A stretch of 64,000 bases of DNA, from NCBI RefSeq assembly GCF_009725995.1, contig NZ_RCNS01000004.1, positions 1 through 64,000 on the forward strand, read 5' to 3'. Of the stretch, positions 1-10,250 are shown in pieces. Made by a program: the position numbers and the translations under genes. The notes beneath the pieces were generated by a model. That model did no database searches, was not told the DNA's origin, and saw only the letters and a list, made by a program, of their open reading frames with translations. Each line of letters begins with the position of its first letter. Position 1 is the stretch's first letter. This DNA comes from Zobellia laminariae. GTDB taxonomy: Bacteria; Bacteroidota; Bacteroidia; Flavobacteriales; Flavobacteriaceae.

Positions 1-104
1 CTTTAGCTTAGGAAGAGTATAAAACCTAAGCGACGATATCTCTTTTTAGTATCTAGCCCAACCACGAAATCACTCTTCCTTTTTATACTAATTCATTATT
101 CTAA
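1..104. other. Non-coding window edge before the truncated macroglobulin gene
   Basis: No frame on the plus strand stays open here, and the macroglobulin reading frame is closed by TAA at 102-104. The stretch is AT-rich. It holds a 9-nt inverted repeat (AGGAAGAGT at 10-18, ACTCTTCCT at 72-80) and a smaller stem (CTTAGG at 6-11, CCTAAG at 25-30). Homologous protein-coding sequence begins abruptly around 126-132, so this stretch sits where the N-terminal half of the neighbouring protein should be encoded. It could be an element end, a deletion junction or an assembly edge. Confidence 0.5.
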
Positions 105-212
105 ATATCTTATCTTCAACTTAAGAAGCAAACATACGAGCCCAATCGTTTAAAAATCAAAACCGAGTTTGATGATGAAATTTTAAAGGCAACCAAGCCC
201 ATTACCGGTAAA

Positions 213-3200
213 ATGGAAGTAAAGTGGTTGCATGGTGCAATTGCAAAAAATCTGAAAGCTGACATTACAGCAAAATTCAATGCATCTAACACTACATTCA
301 GTAAATTTCCTGGTTATGTTTTTGATGACCCTACCCGAAGTTTTTCGATAGAAGATCAGGTAGTTTTTGATGGTAAAATAGATGCAGAAGGCAAGACGCG
401 CTTTAGCATGAACCCTCAGCTTACAAGTCAAGCACCAGGAATGCTAAAAGCAGCTTTTATAACCAAAGTATATGAAAATGGAGGTGATTTTAGTACGGAT
501 GTGTTTTCAAAAACATATTCGCCTTACAACACTTATGTTGGTCTGACTGTTCCTAAAGGTGATAAAAATAGGGGAATGCTTTTAACGGATACACCCCATA
601 CTTTTGATGTGGTTACGGTAGATGAGAAGGGTAATCCTAAGGTTGCTAAAAATTTGAATGTAACTATTCATAAAGTAAGTTGGAGATGGTGGTGGGATAC
701 TTCTGCTGATAATTTATCCAGTTATAGCAGCAGTCAATATCACGAGAAGGTTTTTGAAAAGATAATCAGCACCAATGCCAGCGGTAAAGCTAATTTTCAA
801 TTCGAATTAAAGTATCCTGAATGGGGTAGGTATTTAGTGCGGGTGGAAGACCCTAACGGAGGACATTCAACTGCAAAAACCATGTATATAGATTGGCCGG
901 GCTGGGCAGGAAAATCTCGTAAAACGGACCCTTCGGCTGCTACTATGTTGGTGTTTTCAACAGATAAGGAAACCTATAATGTTGGTGAAAATGCTACAAT
1001 AACTTTCCCTAGTTCAAAGGGGAGCCGTGCTTTGGTTACCATAGAGAACGGTACGGAAGTTTTAAAAAGTCTTTGGATAGATACAGCCAAAGATGAAACG
1101 AAATTTGAATTAGCTATGAGCGAGCATTATGCGCCCAATGTATTTATTCATATTTCTTTACTGCAGCCTCATGCCAATACTTTGAACGATAATCCCATTA
1201 GATTATATGGTGTTGTACCGGTTTCTGTAGAGAACCCAGCTACGAAAATTGAACCTACTATTACAATGCCCGAGGTATTACAGCCGGAAGAGACCATAAC
1301 GGTTAAAGTTGGTGAGAAGACCAAGAAGGCAATGACGTATAGTATTGCAATAGTAGATGAAGGTTTGTTGGACTTAACACGTTTTGTAACTCCAGACCCA
1401 TGGGGTACTTTCTATGCTCACGAGGCGCTTGGTGTAAAAACTTGGGATGTGTTTGATGATGTTATTGGAGCTTTTGGCGGTAAGGTGAATCAAGTATTTG
1501 CTATTGGTGGTGATGGGGAATTAGCTGGAGCAAAAAATAAAAAGGCTAACCGTTTTGAGCCTATGGTAGTTCATTTGGGTCCATTTAGTCTGAAAGAAGG
1601 GGAAACCAAGTCACATGAAATTAAGATTCCTAAATACATTGGTTCTGTGCGGACCATGGTGGTAGCAGGTAATTCTCAAACCGAAGCTTATGGAATGGCA
1701 GAAAAGACCACTCCAGTACGCAAACCTTTGATGGTGTTGGCTTCGTTGCCTAGAAAAATCACGCCTGGTGAAAAAGTGACCCTTCCGGTCACTGTATTTG
1801 CTATGGAAAAGAAAATAAAAAATGTCGAATTAAAATTGAAGTCGGACCCATCATTTACTATTTCTGGAGATGCTACTCAAACGCTTACTTTTGACCAGCC
1901 TGATGAAAAAATGGCATATTTTGAATTGAAGGTAGCCGATTTTAAAGGTATAGGAAAAGTTATTGTTGAAGCTTCTGGTAATGGAGAAACGGCTTCTTTT
2001 GAAATTCCTATTGATGTGGTAAATCCTAATCTGGTTACATCAGAAATGCAAAAGGTAATTTTGGAGCCTAATTCCTTACAGACCATAAACCTAGAAACTT
2101 TTGGTATTATTGGAAGTAATTCAGCCGAAATTGAGCTGTCTACTTTGCCACCAATGAATTTTAATGGTCGCATGCAAAACCTTATTCGCTACCCTCACGG
2201 GTGTCTAGAACAGACTACGTCCGCAGCATTTCCGCAATTATATCTTTCGGATATTTTTGACTTGGACGGTAATAGGAAGAAAAGTATACAACAGAATGTG
2301 GTGCGTGCTATTAAACTTTTAGGCGGTTATCAAAATGCCACAGGAGGCTTTTCATATTGGCCAGGCCAAAACTATTCTAATGATTGGGGTACTTCGTATG
2401 CCGGACATTTCCTGTTAGAATCCGAAAAAAAAGGATATGTGCTGCCAATTGGATTTAAGTCAAGTTGGTTGAAGTACCAGCAGAATAGTTCAAAACAATG
2501 GCGTTCGGATAATAGTAGCTCAGATTTAGCGCAAGCATATCGTCTGTATACGTTGGCATTATCTGGTAATGCAGATGTGTCTAGTATGAACCGATTGCGA
2601 GAAACAAACGGTTTGTCCAATGAGGCTAAATTTCGTTTAGCTGCTTGTTATACCTTAATTGGTCAAAATAATGTGGCAAAGGATGTTCTGAGTACGGCTA
2701 AACTTGATTTTGAAAGCTCCAACTACGATTATTATACCTATGGTTCGTCAGATAGGAATAAGGCTATGGCTTTAGAATCCTATGTTTTATTGAAAGATAA
2801 AACTAAAGCCCAAGACTTGGCTAAAACCATTGCAGAACGTATTTCCGAATCTCGGTGGTTGAGCACTCAGACTACTGCTTATAGCTTAATAGCTATGGCC
2901 AAATTTGCTAATTTAGTTGGCGGTAAGGGCGTAAAAGCAACAGTAACGGTAAATGGCAGCTCCAAAAATGTAAGTACGCCAAAGACTTTGGTAACTCGTG
3001 AACTTGTAATAAAAAAAGGGGCCAATACTATAGAGTTGAAAAACAATGAAGCCAATACTTTGTTTGTTACTATTGTAAACCAAGGAATTTTGCAGGTAGG
3101 TGAAGAGAAAGCAATACAGCGAAATTTGGTTGCAAAAATAGGATTTAAAGGTCGCAATGGTTCTCAGCTAGATGTTACACAATTGGCACAGGGCACAGAT

Positions 3201-3533
3201 TTCGTTGCTGAGGTTACTTTAACCAATACCACAAACAAAGAAATTAAGGATATAGCTCTCACCGAGATTTTTCCAAGTGGGTGGGAAATTGTAAACACCC
3301 GTTTTACGGATTTTGGAGAATTCGCAGACAATAAGGTAACGTATACTGATATTCGTGATAATCGAACTAGTTTTTATTTCGATATGAAGAAGAACGAAAG
3401 TAAAACGTTCAGAGTGCTAATGAATGCATCTTATTTAGGGCGTTACTATTTACCGGGTGTTCAGGCAGAAGCTATGTATGATAACGAGTATATGGTGCGT
3501 ACCAATGGCCAATGGGTTGAAGTAGTTCAGTAA
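213..3533 (+). CDS. Bacterial alpha-2-macroglobulin family protein, 5'-truncated
   Basis: This is the C-terminal part of a bacterial alpha-2-macroglobulin (MG2/YfaS type), a periplasmic or envelope protease trap. The thioester motif CLEQ is intact (Cys664, Gln667 counted from 213), inside an alpha-toroid region that runs to about residue 880, followed by beta-rich C-terminal MG/receptor-like segments. Family members are usually 1,600-1,900 residues; only 1,106 are encoded from the ATG at 213. The frame is open back to 105 and the upstream translation (TYEPNRLKIK...) is family-like, so the ATG is internal and the first third to half of the gene, with its signal sequence, is missing. In proteobacteria such proteins pair with penicillin-binding protein 1C, and pbpC lies 2.7 kb downstream here. 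A pseudogene is possible. Confidence 0.85.
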   Translation: MEVKWLHGAIAKNLKADITAKFNASNTTFSKFPGYVFDDPTRSFSIEDQVVFDGKIDAEGKTRFSMNPQLTSQAPGMLKAAFITKVYENGGDFSTDVFSKTYSPYNTYVGLTVPKGDKNRGMLLTDTPHTFDVVTVDEKGNPKVAKNLNVTIHKVSWRWWWDTSADNLSSYSSSQYHEKVFEKIISTNASGKANFQFELKYPEWGRYLVRVEDPNGGHSTAKTMYIDWPGWAGKSRKTDPSAATMLVFSTDKETYNVGENATITFPSSKGSRALVTIENGTEVLKSLWIDTAKDETKFELAMSEHYAPNVFIHISLLQPHANTLNDNPIRLYGVVPVSVENPATKIEPTITMPEVLQPEETITVKVGEKTKKAMTYSIAIVDEGLLDLTRFVTPDPWGTFYAHEALGVKTWDVFDDVIGAFGGKVNQVFAIGGDGELAGAKNKKANRFEPMVVHLGPFSLKEGETKSHEIKIPKYIGSVRTMVVAGNSQTEAYGMAEKTTPVRKPLMVLASLPRKITPGEKVTLPVTVFAMEKKIKNVELKLKSDPSFTISGDATQTLTFDQPDEKMAYFELKVADFKGIGKVIVEASGNGETASFEIPIDVVNPNLVTSEMQKVILEPNSLQTINLETFGIIGSNSAEIELSTLPPMNFNGRMQNLIRYPHGCLEQTTSAAFPQLYLSDIFDLDGNRKKSIQQNVVRAIKLLGGYQNATGGFSYWPGQNYSNDWGTSYAGHFLLESEKKGYVLPIGFKSSWLKYQQNSSKQWRSDNSSSDLAQAYRLYTLALSGNADVSSMNRLRETNGLSNEAKFRLAACYTLIGQNNVAKDVLSTAKLDFESSNYDYYTYGSSDRNKAMALESYVLLKDKTKAQDLAKTIAERISESRWLSTQTTAYSLIAMAKFANLVGGKGVKATVTVNGSSKNVSTPKTLVTRELVIKKGANTIELKNNEANTLFVTIVNQGILQVGEEKAIQRNLVAKIGFKGRNGSQLDVTQLAQGTDFVAEVTLTNTTNKEIKDIALTEIFPSGWEIVNTRFTDFGEFADNKVTYTDIRDNRTSFYFDMKKNESKTFRVLMNASYLGRYYLPGVQAEAMYDNEYMVRTNGQWVEVVQ

Positions 3534-3554
3534 CATTATTTTAATAAGTAAAAT

Positions 3555-3582
3555 AAAAAAGACCCTTTTAAAGGGTCTTTTT
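3555..3582. terminator. Bidirectional rho-independent terminator
   Basis: The stem GACCCTTT/AAAGGGTC lies at 3561-3577, flanked by an A-run before and a T-run after. It lies between the 3' ends of the macroglobulin gene (plus) and the lipoprotein gene (minus), so it can serve both. Confidence 0.8.
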
Positions 3583-3608
3583 GGTGTTTAAAAATATGTG
3601 ATATTTTT

Positions 3609-4028
3609 TTATTCCTTTTTATATTTTTCGTGGTATTCGCCATTGCCTGCATCAAAGGTAAGCGTTAGAATATCTCCCGAAATTTTATATTTTGCAACGG
3701 TTATATCTGATCTTTCCTCAGTTCCATAGTCTAGTTGAACTTTTCTATCAAATAGATAAGACCACGTACCAGAATCATGAATTCCTTCTATACAATCACC
3801 ACTTGCGTTATCCGTGGTGTGATATTGATAATCAAACACGTTTCCGTCTTTAAAGCGCACAATATTTTTGCTTTCACACTCATCGGCTGGTTCTTCACCT
3901 TCGTTATCAACATATGTTGTTAGGAACCATGTGCCTAGTAAATCACCATCACCACCGGAGTCATCTTGTTTACAAGAGATGAAAGTACAGCCTATGGCTA
4001 AAATTAATAAAAGTATTGGTTTTTTCAT
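3609..4028 (-). CDS. Lipocalin-like lipoprotein, uncharacterised
   Basis: A small exported lipoprotein of about 139 residues. The start was set at 4028 because it gives a classical signal (MKKPILLLILAIGCTFISC) with a lipobox Cys; the longer frame to 4091 only adds a non-signal leader. After an acidic Gly/Asp linker comes one beta-rich domain with a WF-LTTY-D opening, paired cysteines and a closing LTLTFDAGNGEYHEKYKK strand. This resembles the small lipocalin-like domains (DUF4923/DUF5004 style) that are common on Bacteroidetes lipoproteins. Cargo and role are unknown. It is convergent with the macroglobulin gene. Confidence 0.75.
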   Translation of the reverse strand: MKKPILLLILAIGCTFISCKQDDSGGDGDLLGTWFLTTYVDNEGEEPADECESKNIVRFKDGNVFDYQYHTTDNASGDCIEGIHDSGTWSYLFDRKVQLDYGTEERSDITVAKYKISGDILTLTFDAGNGEYHEKYKKE

Positions 4029-4112
4029 TTTTATCTGATTTGGTGAACTATTGAAACGTTCTTGCATTTTAGAAAGTACATGAAAAGACATGTTTTAGAG
4101 CAAATGCAGCTT

Positions 4113-4862
4113 TTAAGGGTGAAGTTTATAGTTCAATAAATGCTTTATGCGATATTTTAATAGGCGCCAAAGATAGTTCTTTCTATTTGATGCTAAAAAA
4201 TAGAAATACGGGTTCCCTGTTCTCAAATCTCCAGGGATAATTGTGTAGTTGAATTTGTTCTTCCAGGCAACGTAGTTGAAACTTAGTTGGTCACGAAGGC
4301 TTTGTGTAGATACGAAACCCCACCAATCTTCCATAACTTTTATAACCTGTGGGTCATTATGCTTTCTAATGAGAACTGCGGCGAAGATGAGCCCGTTTTT
4401 GGTAGGGTACCCTTCTGATTTAAAAAATTGCATTTGCTTTTCCATTACATCAGGTTTGTCTTTGTAAACACCCCGTTGCTTGCCTAATTCAAGTAGAGCT
4501 AGATGCTCTTTATATACACAGTCTCGGGCATCATCACATTGATTGTGATCAAAAATCCCCATTTGAAAATCACCTAAACTTGATACCAATTTCTTTATAT
4601 CACCTATAACTAGATAGTTGCTATCAATATAAATACTAACGTCGTAATCACTAAAATAAAGATGTGGTAATAATTTTGGGTGGCGAGACCTTAAACGTTC
4701 TTTGTCCTGTATGTCATCTTTTACCAGAATTGGTTTCCACGGTTTACAGACTTTTTTAGGGTCATCTGTAAAAGCAAAAAAGTCTACACCTTCAATGTTT
4801 TTTTGCGGAACAAAGCCGAAGTCGGGTCCAAGGGCTATAGTATAGATGACAAGCTTACGCAT
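4113..4862 (-). CDS. DUF616 (TOD1/MUCI70-type) glycosyltransferase
   Basis: A protein of 249 residues without signal peptide, matching the DUF616/TOD1_MUCI70 family, a GT-A-like fold first described in plant cell-wall proteins and also found as single genes in bacterial glycan loci. Visible features are an N-terminal KLVIYTIALG strand, a FFAFTDDPK segment, an R-SRHPKLLPH block, an IYIDSNYLVIGD acidic motif (likely nucleotide-sugar/metal site) and a DQLSFNYVAWK motif near residue 193 that resembles the donor-binding D-Q of related GTs. Donor and acceptor cannot be read from sequence. No other glycan gene is adjacent, so this looks like a single-gene acquisition between envelope genes. Confidence 0.75.
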   Translation of the reverse strand: MRKLVIYTIALGPDFGFVPQKNIEGVDFFAFTDDPKKVCKPWKPILVKDDIQDKERLRSRHPKLLPHLYFSDYDVSIYIDSNYLVIGDIKKLVSSLGDFQMGIFDHNQCDDARDCVYKEHLALLELGKQRGVYKDKPDVMEKQMQFFKSEGYPTKNGLIFAAVLIRKHNDPQVIKVMEDWWGFVSTQSLRDQLSFNYVAWKNKFNYTIIPGDLRTGNPYFYFLASNRKNYLWRLLKYRIKHLLNYKLHP

Positions 4863-4963
4863 GTATATTTTTAGATTGTTTAGGTAAAAATTATTAACTA
4901 AGTATAATTAAGAAACGCCTTTAACTGCCAGTGAGCCCATGCCCCCATAATAGGAATCAGGTA

Positions 4964-5497
4964 TTAGATACTTGCCTGGAGTGTTTCTTTTTCTATTTCG
5001 CCTTTAGGGTTTGTTTCTTCTTTAAGTACTTTGCTGAATATAAATGCTCCAATCTCTTTAATAGGTCCATAAAGTACGGATTCCTTCATTGTTTCATCTT
5101 TTACAACATCTGCGGAATCGTTTATACGCTCAAAAAAGATGAGTAGTGCGCCTAAAATTACAGCAACTTTAAGGGCGCCAAAAATACCACCTGCAAGTTT
5201 ATTGAGTAAGCCAAGCATTGCAAAATTGGCAATTTTAGTTAAAAACCGTCCTGCTAGTTGTACGGCAAGAACGATGACAACAAACGTTATAACAAAGGCA
5301 GCAATATTAATATACCGTTCGTTCCATTCCATGTTATCTGAAAGGTAATCGCCAGCGTAATATGAAAAATGAATAGCCCCATAAATCCCGGCAATTAAGG
5401 CAACAATGGAAGCAAGCTCTACGAAAAGTCCGTTTTTTAAACCTTTCCAAAGTCCGTATAAAAGAAGTAATCCTAAAATAATATCTAAGAAGCTCAT
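4964..5497 (-). CDS. CvpA family inner-membrane protein
   Basis: CvpA-like integral membrane protein of 177 residues (MSFLDIILGLLLLYGLWKGLKNGLF...), with four predicted membrane helices and a polar C-terminal tail. CvpA homologues support envelope homeostasis and colicin V export in enterobacteria; the molecular function in Bacteroidetes is unknown. The start at 5497 gives the conserved family N-terminus; the longer frame to 5560 overlaps the divergent promoter region. The gene is transcribed away from the 5582 gene across an 84-bp divergent spacer. Confidence 0.85.
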   Translation of the reverse strand: MSFLDIILGLLLLYGLWKGLKNGLFVELASIVALIAGIYGAIHFSYYAGDYLSDNMEWNERYINIAAFVITFVVIVLAVQLAGRFLTKIANFAMLGLLNKLAGGIFGALKVAVILGALLIFFERINDSADVVKDETMKESVLYGPIKEIGAFIFSKVLKEETNPKGEIEKETLQASI

Positions 5498-5513
5498 GGT
5501 AAATGTGTTTACG

Positions 5514-5521
5514 CAAAAGTA
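5514..5521 (-). promoter_or_regulatory. Bacteroidetes -7 element for cvpA
   Basis: TACTTTTG on the minus strand matches the TAnnTTTG -7 consensus of the Bacteroidetes housekeeping sigma factor. It sits 17 nt upstream of the chosen ATG, so the leader would be very short. No convincing -33 TTTG was seen. Confidence 0.45.
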
Positions 5522-5534
5522 GTATTTTGATTTG

Positions 5535-5542
5535 TACCTTTG
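5535..5542 (+). promoter_or_regulatory. Bacteroidetes -7 element for the 5582 gene
   Basis: TACCTTTG matches TAnnTTTG. It lies about 40 nt before the ATG at 5582, giving a leader of roughly 33 nt. It is back-to-back with the cvpA element, so the two promoters share the same 30 bp. Confidence 0.45.
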
Positions 5543-5581
5543 TGACTTATATCCATTCAACGGATAAATGCAAAAGGATTA

Positions 5582-5935
5582 ATGGCAAGAGACGAAGAGT
5601 TAAAAGAAAGATGGAATGTTTTAGTGGAAAAATTATCTGCCCAATTTGCAGATGGAGATACTTTAGAACTTGACGCAATTATATATTTGGTAGGGATTCA
5701 GGAATTGGGTCAGTACCACAAGAAGTACAAAAAGGACGATAAATTAGACTTAATGCACATTGCCATTTGTCGTTTATTGGAGCCTTATGGGTATTATGAG
5801 TTTGAGTTTTTTGATGAAGAAGGCTGGCCTCATTATATTACTAAGGAAGAATTACCTGCATTGAAGGCAGGTGAGCAATCCGTTTTAATGAAAGAAGCTA
5901 TTGTAGGCTACTTCGTAGAGCGGGAATATATCTAA
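5582..5935 (+). CDS. Conserved hypothetical protein, 117 aa
   Basis: A soluble, acidic and mainly helical protein with no signal peptide, resembling a small family seen in Flavobacteriia genomes but without an assigned function as far as I recognise. Visible features are an N-terminal charged helix (ARDEELKERWNVLVEKL), an EL-GQYHKKYKKDDKLDLMHIAICRLL core, and an aromatic FEFFDEEGWPHY segment followed by a C-terminal YFVEREYI. The gene heads a plus-strand run that continues with the monooxygenase-like gene and pbpC, so co-transcription with envelope genes is likely. Confidence 0.7.
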   Translation: MARDEELKERWNVLVEKLSAQFADGDTLELDAIIYLVGIQELGQYHKKYKKDDKLDLMHIAICRLLEPYGYYEFEFFDEEGWPHYITKEELPALKAGEQSVLMKEAIVGYFVEREYI

Positions 5936-5975
5936 TTTTTTCAAAAGTCAATTTTGGAACTTGTACCCATTCAAA

Positions 5976-6284
5976 ATGAAAAACAAACTTCCATATTATG
6001 CAGTAATCTTCACCTCTCTACTTACGGAGGAAGATAACGGCTATGCGGAAATGGCCGACCAAATGGAAAACTTGGCCAAATCACAGCCCGGTTATCTGGG
6101 TATTGAGAGTGCTCGGGAGCAAGTGGGTATAACTGTAAGCTATTGGGAAAGCATGGAGTCTATAGCCAATTGGAAGGCGAATACAGATCATCTTTTTGCG
6201 CAGCAAAAGGGAGTTAAGGATTGGTATTCATGGTATAAGGTGCGTATTTGTGCTGTAGAGCGAGAGTATGATTTTGTAAAATGA
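5976..6284 (+). CDS. Antibiotic biosynthesis monooxygenase (ABM) domain protein
   Basis: A dimeric alpha/beta-barrel (ABM-like) protein of 102 residues. Typical elements are an initial YYAVIFTSLL strand, the helix EMADQMENLAKSQPGYLGIES and the strand ITVSYWESMESIANWK. Members range from quinol monooxygenases to heme-degrading or purely structural proteins; no catalytic residues decide among them here. The ATG at 5976 was chosen; an upstream TTG at 5961 would add five residues. Its TGA overlaps the ATG of pbpC by 3 bases (ATGA), so translation of the two is probably coupled. Confidence 0.75.
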   Translation: MKNKLPYYAVIFTSLLTEEDNGYAEMADQMENLAKSQPGYLGIESAREQVGITVSYWESMESIANWKANTDHLFAQQKGVKDWYSWYKVRICAVEREYDFVK

Positions 6285-8626
6285 AAAGAATTGGCTCATT
6301 TGGTAGAAGGCACCCAAAGAAGCTAATTTTATTGGCGGTTTTACTAATTGCATATTATTTCTGCCTCCCTAAGAATTTATTCAAATCCCCAACAGCAACG
6401 GTAGTAGAAAGTGAAAATGGCACTTTGTTGGGCGCAAGGATTGCAGATGATGGCCAGTGGCGATTTTCGGAAGTGGATAGTGTTCCGTATAAATTTGAGA
6501 CCTGTATTCTTCAGTTTGAGGACGCATATTTCTACAGTCACCCAGGTTTCAACCCCGTAGCCATATGCAAGGCTATAGGAAGTAACATAGCCGCAGGAAG
6601 AACGGTTCGTGGTGGTAGTACGCTCACCCAACAAGTAATCCGGTTGGCCAGAAAAGGAAAAAAGCGTTCTTACTTAGAAAAGTTTGTAGAGTTGATATGG
6701 GCTACTCGGCTTGAACTGAAAAAATCCAAAGAAGATATACTTAAGCTTTACGCCAGCCATGCTCCTTTTGGAGGGAATGTTGTGGGTATAGACGTAGCCT
6801 CATGGCGTTATTTTGGGTTACGACCGTATCAATTGTCGTGGGCAGAATCTGCTACATTGGCGGTATTGCCCAATGCACCAAGCCTAATTTATCCGGGTAA
6901 GAACCAGACAAAGCTTCTTAAGAAGCGTAACCGTTTGTTAAAAAAGCTTTTCGAAAAGCAAATAATCGATCAGACAACTTATGAGCTTTCCTTGTTGGAG
7001 TCACTTCCAGAGAAACCCTTTCCGCTTCCGAAAGCAACTCCACATTTAGTACAGTACTTAGCTAAGGAGTATAAGGGAAAACGCATCAAAAGCACCATAG
7101 ATGATAATTTACAACGTAACGTAAATGCTATTGTAGAAAAACATCATCAGAACCTTAAGCAAAACCAAGTGCACAATGGCGCTGTTTTAGTGCTTGATGT
7201 TCATACGAGAGAACTATTGTCTTATGTGGGAAATACGAATACGACCAAAGAGCATCAAAAAGATGTAGACATGGTTCAGGCTAATAGAAGTACGGGCAGC
7301 GTTATAAAGCCTATACTTTATGCGGCCATGTTAGATGCAGGCGAATTATTGCCGGATATGCTCGTAGCAGATGTACCTACCCAAATAGCTGGCTATACGC
7401 CAGAAAATTTTAATGAGAACTACAGCGGTGCCGTTGAAGCAAAAAAAGCCTTAGCCCGTTCATTGAATATTCCGGCAGTTCGTTTGTTACAACAATACGG
7501 ATTGGAAAAGTTTAGAGATCAACTGGATGTTTTTAAGCTGGGTGGGATAAATAAATCTGCAGACCACTATGGGTTAACCTTGATTTTGGGCGGTGCGGAA
7601 AGCAACTTATGGGACCTTTGTAAAACCTACGCGAATTTGGCATCTACGCTCAACCATTTTAACGAAAGTTCTAGTGAATATTTTACCAACGAGTTCGCTG
7701 ATTTGGTTCTGAAAACAGACCAGACGGTCCATTTTGGAGAAAAATCGCTAGAGAAAACCGTTTTTGATGCCGGGAGCATTTACCTCACTTTTGAGGCTAT
7801 GAAGGAGGTAAATAGACCCGAGGGCGATGAATCTTGGCAGTTCTTCGATAGCAGTAAAGAGATTGCCTGGAAAACTGGAACTAGTTTTGGGAATAAAGAT
7901 GCATGGGCTATTGGAGTAACTACAGACCATGTAGTCGGTATTTGGATTGGGAACGCAGATGGGGAGGGAAGACCAAATGTAACAGGAGTATCGTCTGCTG
8001 CACCACTATTATTTGATGTTTTTGATGTGCTTCCAAGGAGTAAATGGTTTCAAAAACCATTGGATGAATTTACGGATATAGAAGTGTGTTCTCAAAGTGG
8101 GTATCTGGCCACTGATATTTGTCCCACCAAGACAATATCTATTCCTAATAAACAAAATTATGTTTCTGAATGTAAATATCATCAGATGTTTTATTTAAAT
8201 AAGGCAAAACAATTCAGGGTTAATTCTTCTTGTGCCGAATTGGCTTCGGCAGTGTCCGAATCTTGGTTTGTCCTGCCTCCTTTAATGCAATTTTATTATC
8301 GAACTAAACACCCATCGTATAAAGTACTACCACCCTTTCAAATAGGATGTAGTAACAATAGTGCGTCTCCTATGGATTTTATTTATCCTAAAAACGGAAG
8401 TAGTATTACATTAACAAAAGGTTTTAATGGTAAAACAAATGAGCTCATCTTAAAATTAGCTCATACCAAACCCGAAACAGAAGTGTATTGGTATATAGAT
8501 GAAACATTTGTGGGCCAGACGAGGAACTTCCATGAAATGGCAGTGCTTCCCTCAAAAGGGAAACATAGGATAATGGTTTTGGATGCATATGGCAATGAGA
8601 TTGCTGTATCAATATCGATTCAATAA
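6281..8626 (+). CDS. pbpC: Penicillin-binding protein 1C (bifunctional transglycosylase/transpeptidase)
   Basis: Class A PBP of 781 residues. After a short cytoplasmic segment and one membrane helix (about 14-29) comes a GT51 glycosyltransferase domain with catalytic Glu80 in EDAYFYSHPGF and the RGGSTLTQQ block at 110-118. The transpeptidase domain has S340-V-I-K343, S394-L-N396 and K531-T-G. Residues from about 690 form the BiPBP_C beta-domain that marks PBP1C. The enzyme polymerises and crosslinks peptidoglycan in the periplasm. It overlaps the preceding ABM gene by 3 bases. PBP1C genes are frequently adjacent to a thioester macroglobulin, which here is separated from it by five small genes. 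Confidence 0.93.
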   Translation: MKRIGSFGRRHPKKLILLAVLLIAYYFCLPKNLFKSPTATVVESENGTLLGARIADDGQWRFSEVDSVPYKFETCILQFEDAYFYSHPGFNPVAICKAIGSNIAAGRTVRGGSTLTQQVIRLARKGKKRSYLEKFVELIWATRLELKKSKEDILKLYASHAPFGGNVVGIDVASWRYFGLRPYQLSWAESATLAVLPNAPSLIYPGKNQTKLLKKRNRLLKKLFEKQIIDQTTYELSLLESLPEKPFPLPKATPHLVQYLAKEYKGKRIKSTIDDNLQRNVNAIVEKHHQNLKQNQVHNGAVLVLDVHTRELLSYVGNTNTTKEHQKDVDMVQANRSTGSVIKPILYAAMLDAGELLPDMLVADVPTQIAGYTPENFNENYSGAVEAKKALARSLNIPAVRLLQQYGLEKFRDQLDVFKLGGINKSADHYGLTLILGGAESNLWDLCKTYANLASTLNHFNESSSEYFTNEFADLVLKTDQTVHFGEKSLEKTVFDAGSIYLTFEAMKEVNRPEGDESWQFFDSSKEIAWKTGTSFGNKDAWAIGVTTDHVVGIWIGNADGEGRPNVTGVSSAAPLLFDVFDVLPRSKWFQKPLDEFTDIEVCSQSGYLATDICPTKTISIPNKQNYVSECKYHQMFYLNKAKQFRVNSSCAELASAVSESWFVLPPLMQFYYRTKHPSYKVLPPFQIGCSNNSASPMDFIYPKNGSSITLTKGFNGKTNELILKLAHTKPETEVYWYIDETFVGQTRNFHEMAVLPSKGKHRIMVLDAYGNEIAVSISIQ

Positions 8627-10210
<1,584 letters not shown>

Positions 10211-10250
10211 GCGATAGTAAAAAACTGTACTTAGAAAGATATAATAAGCT

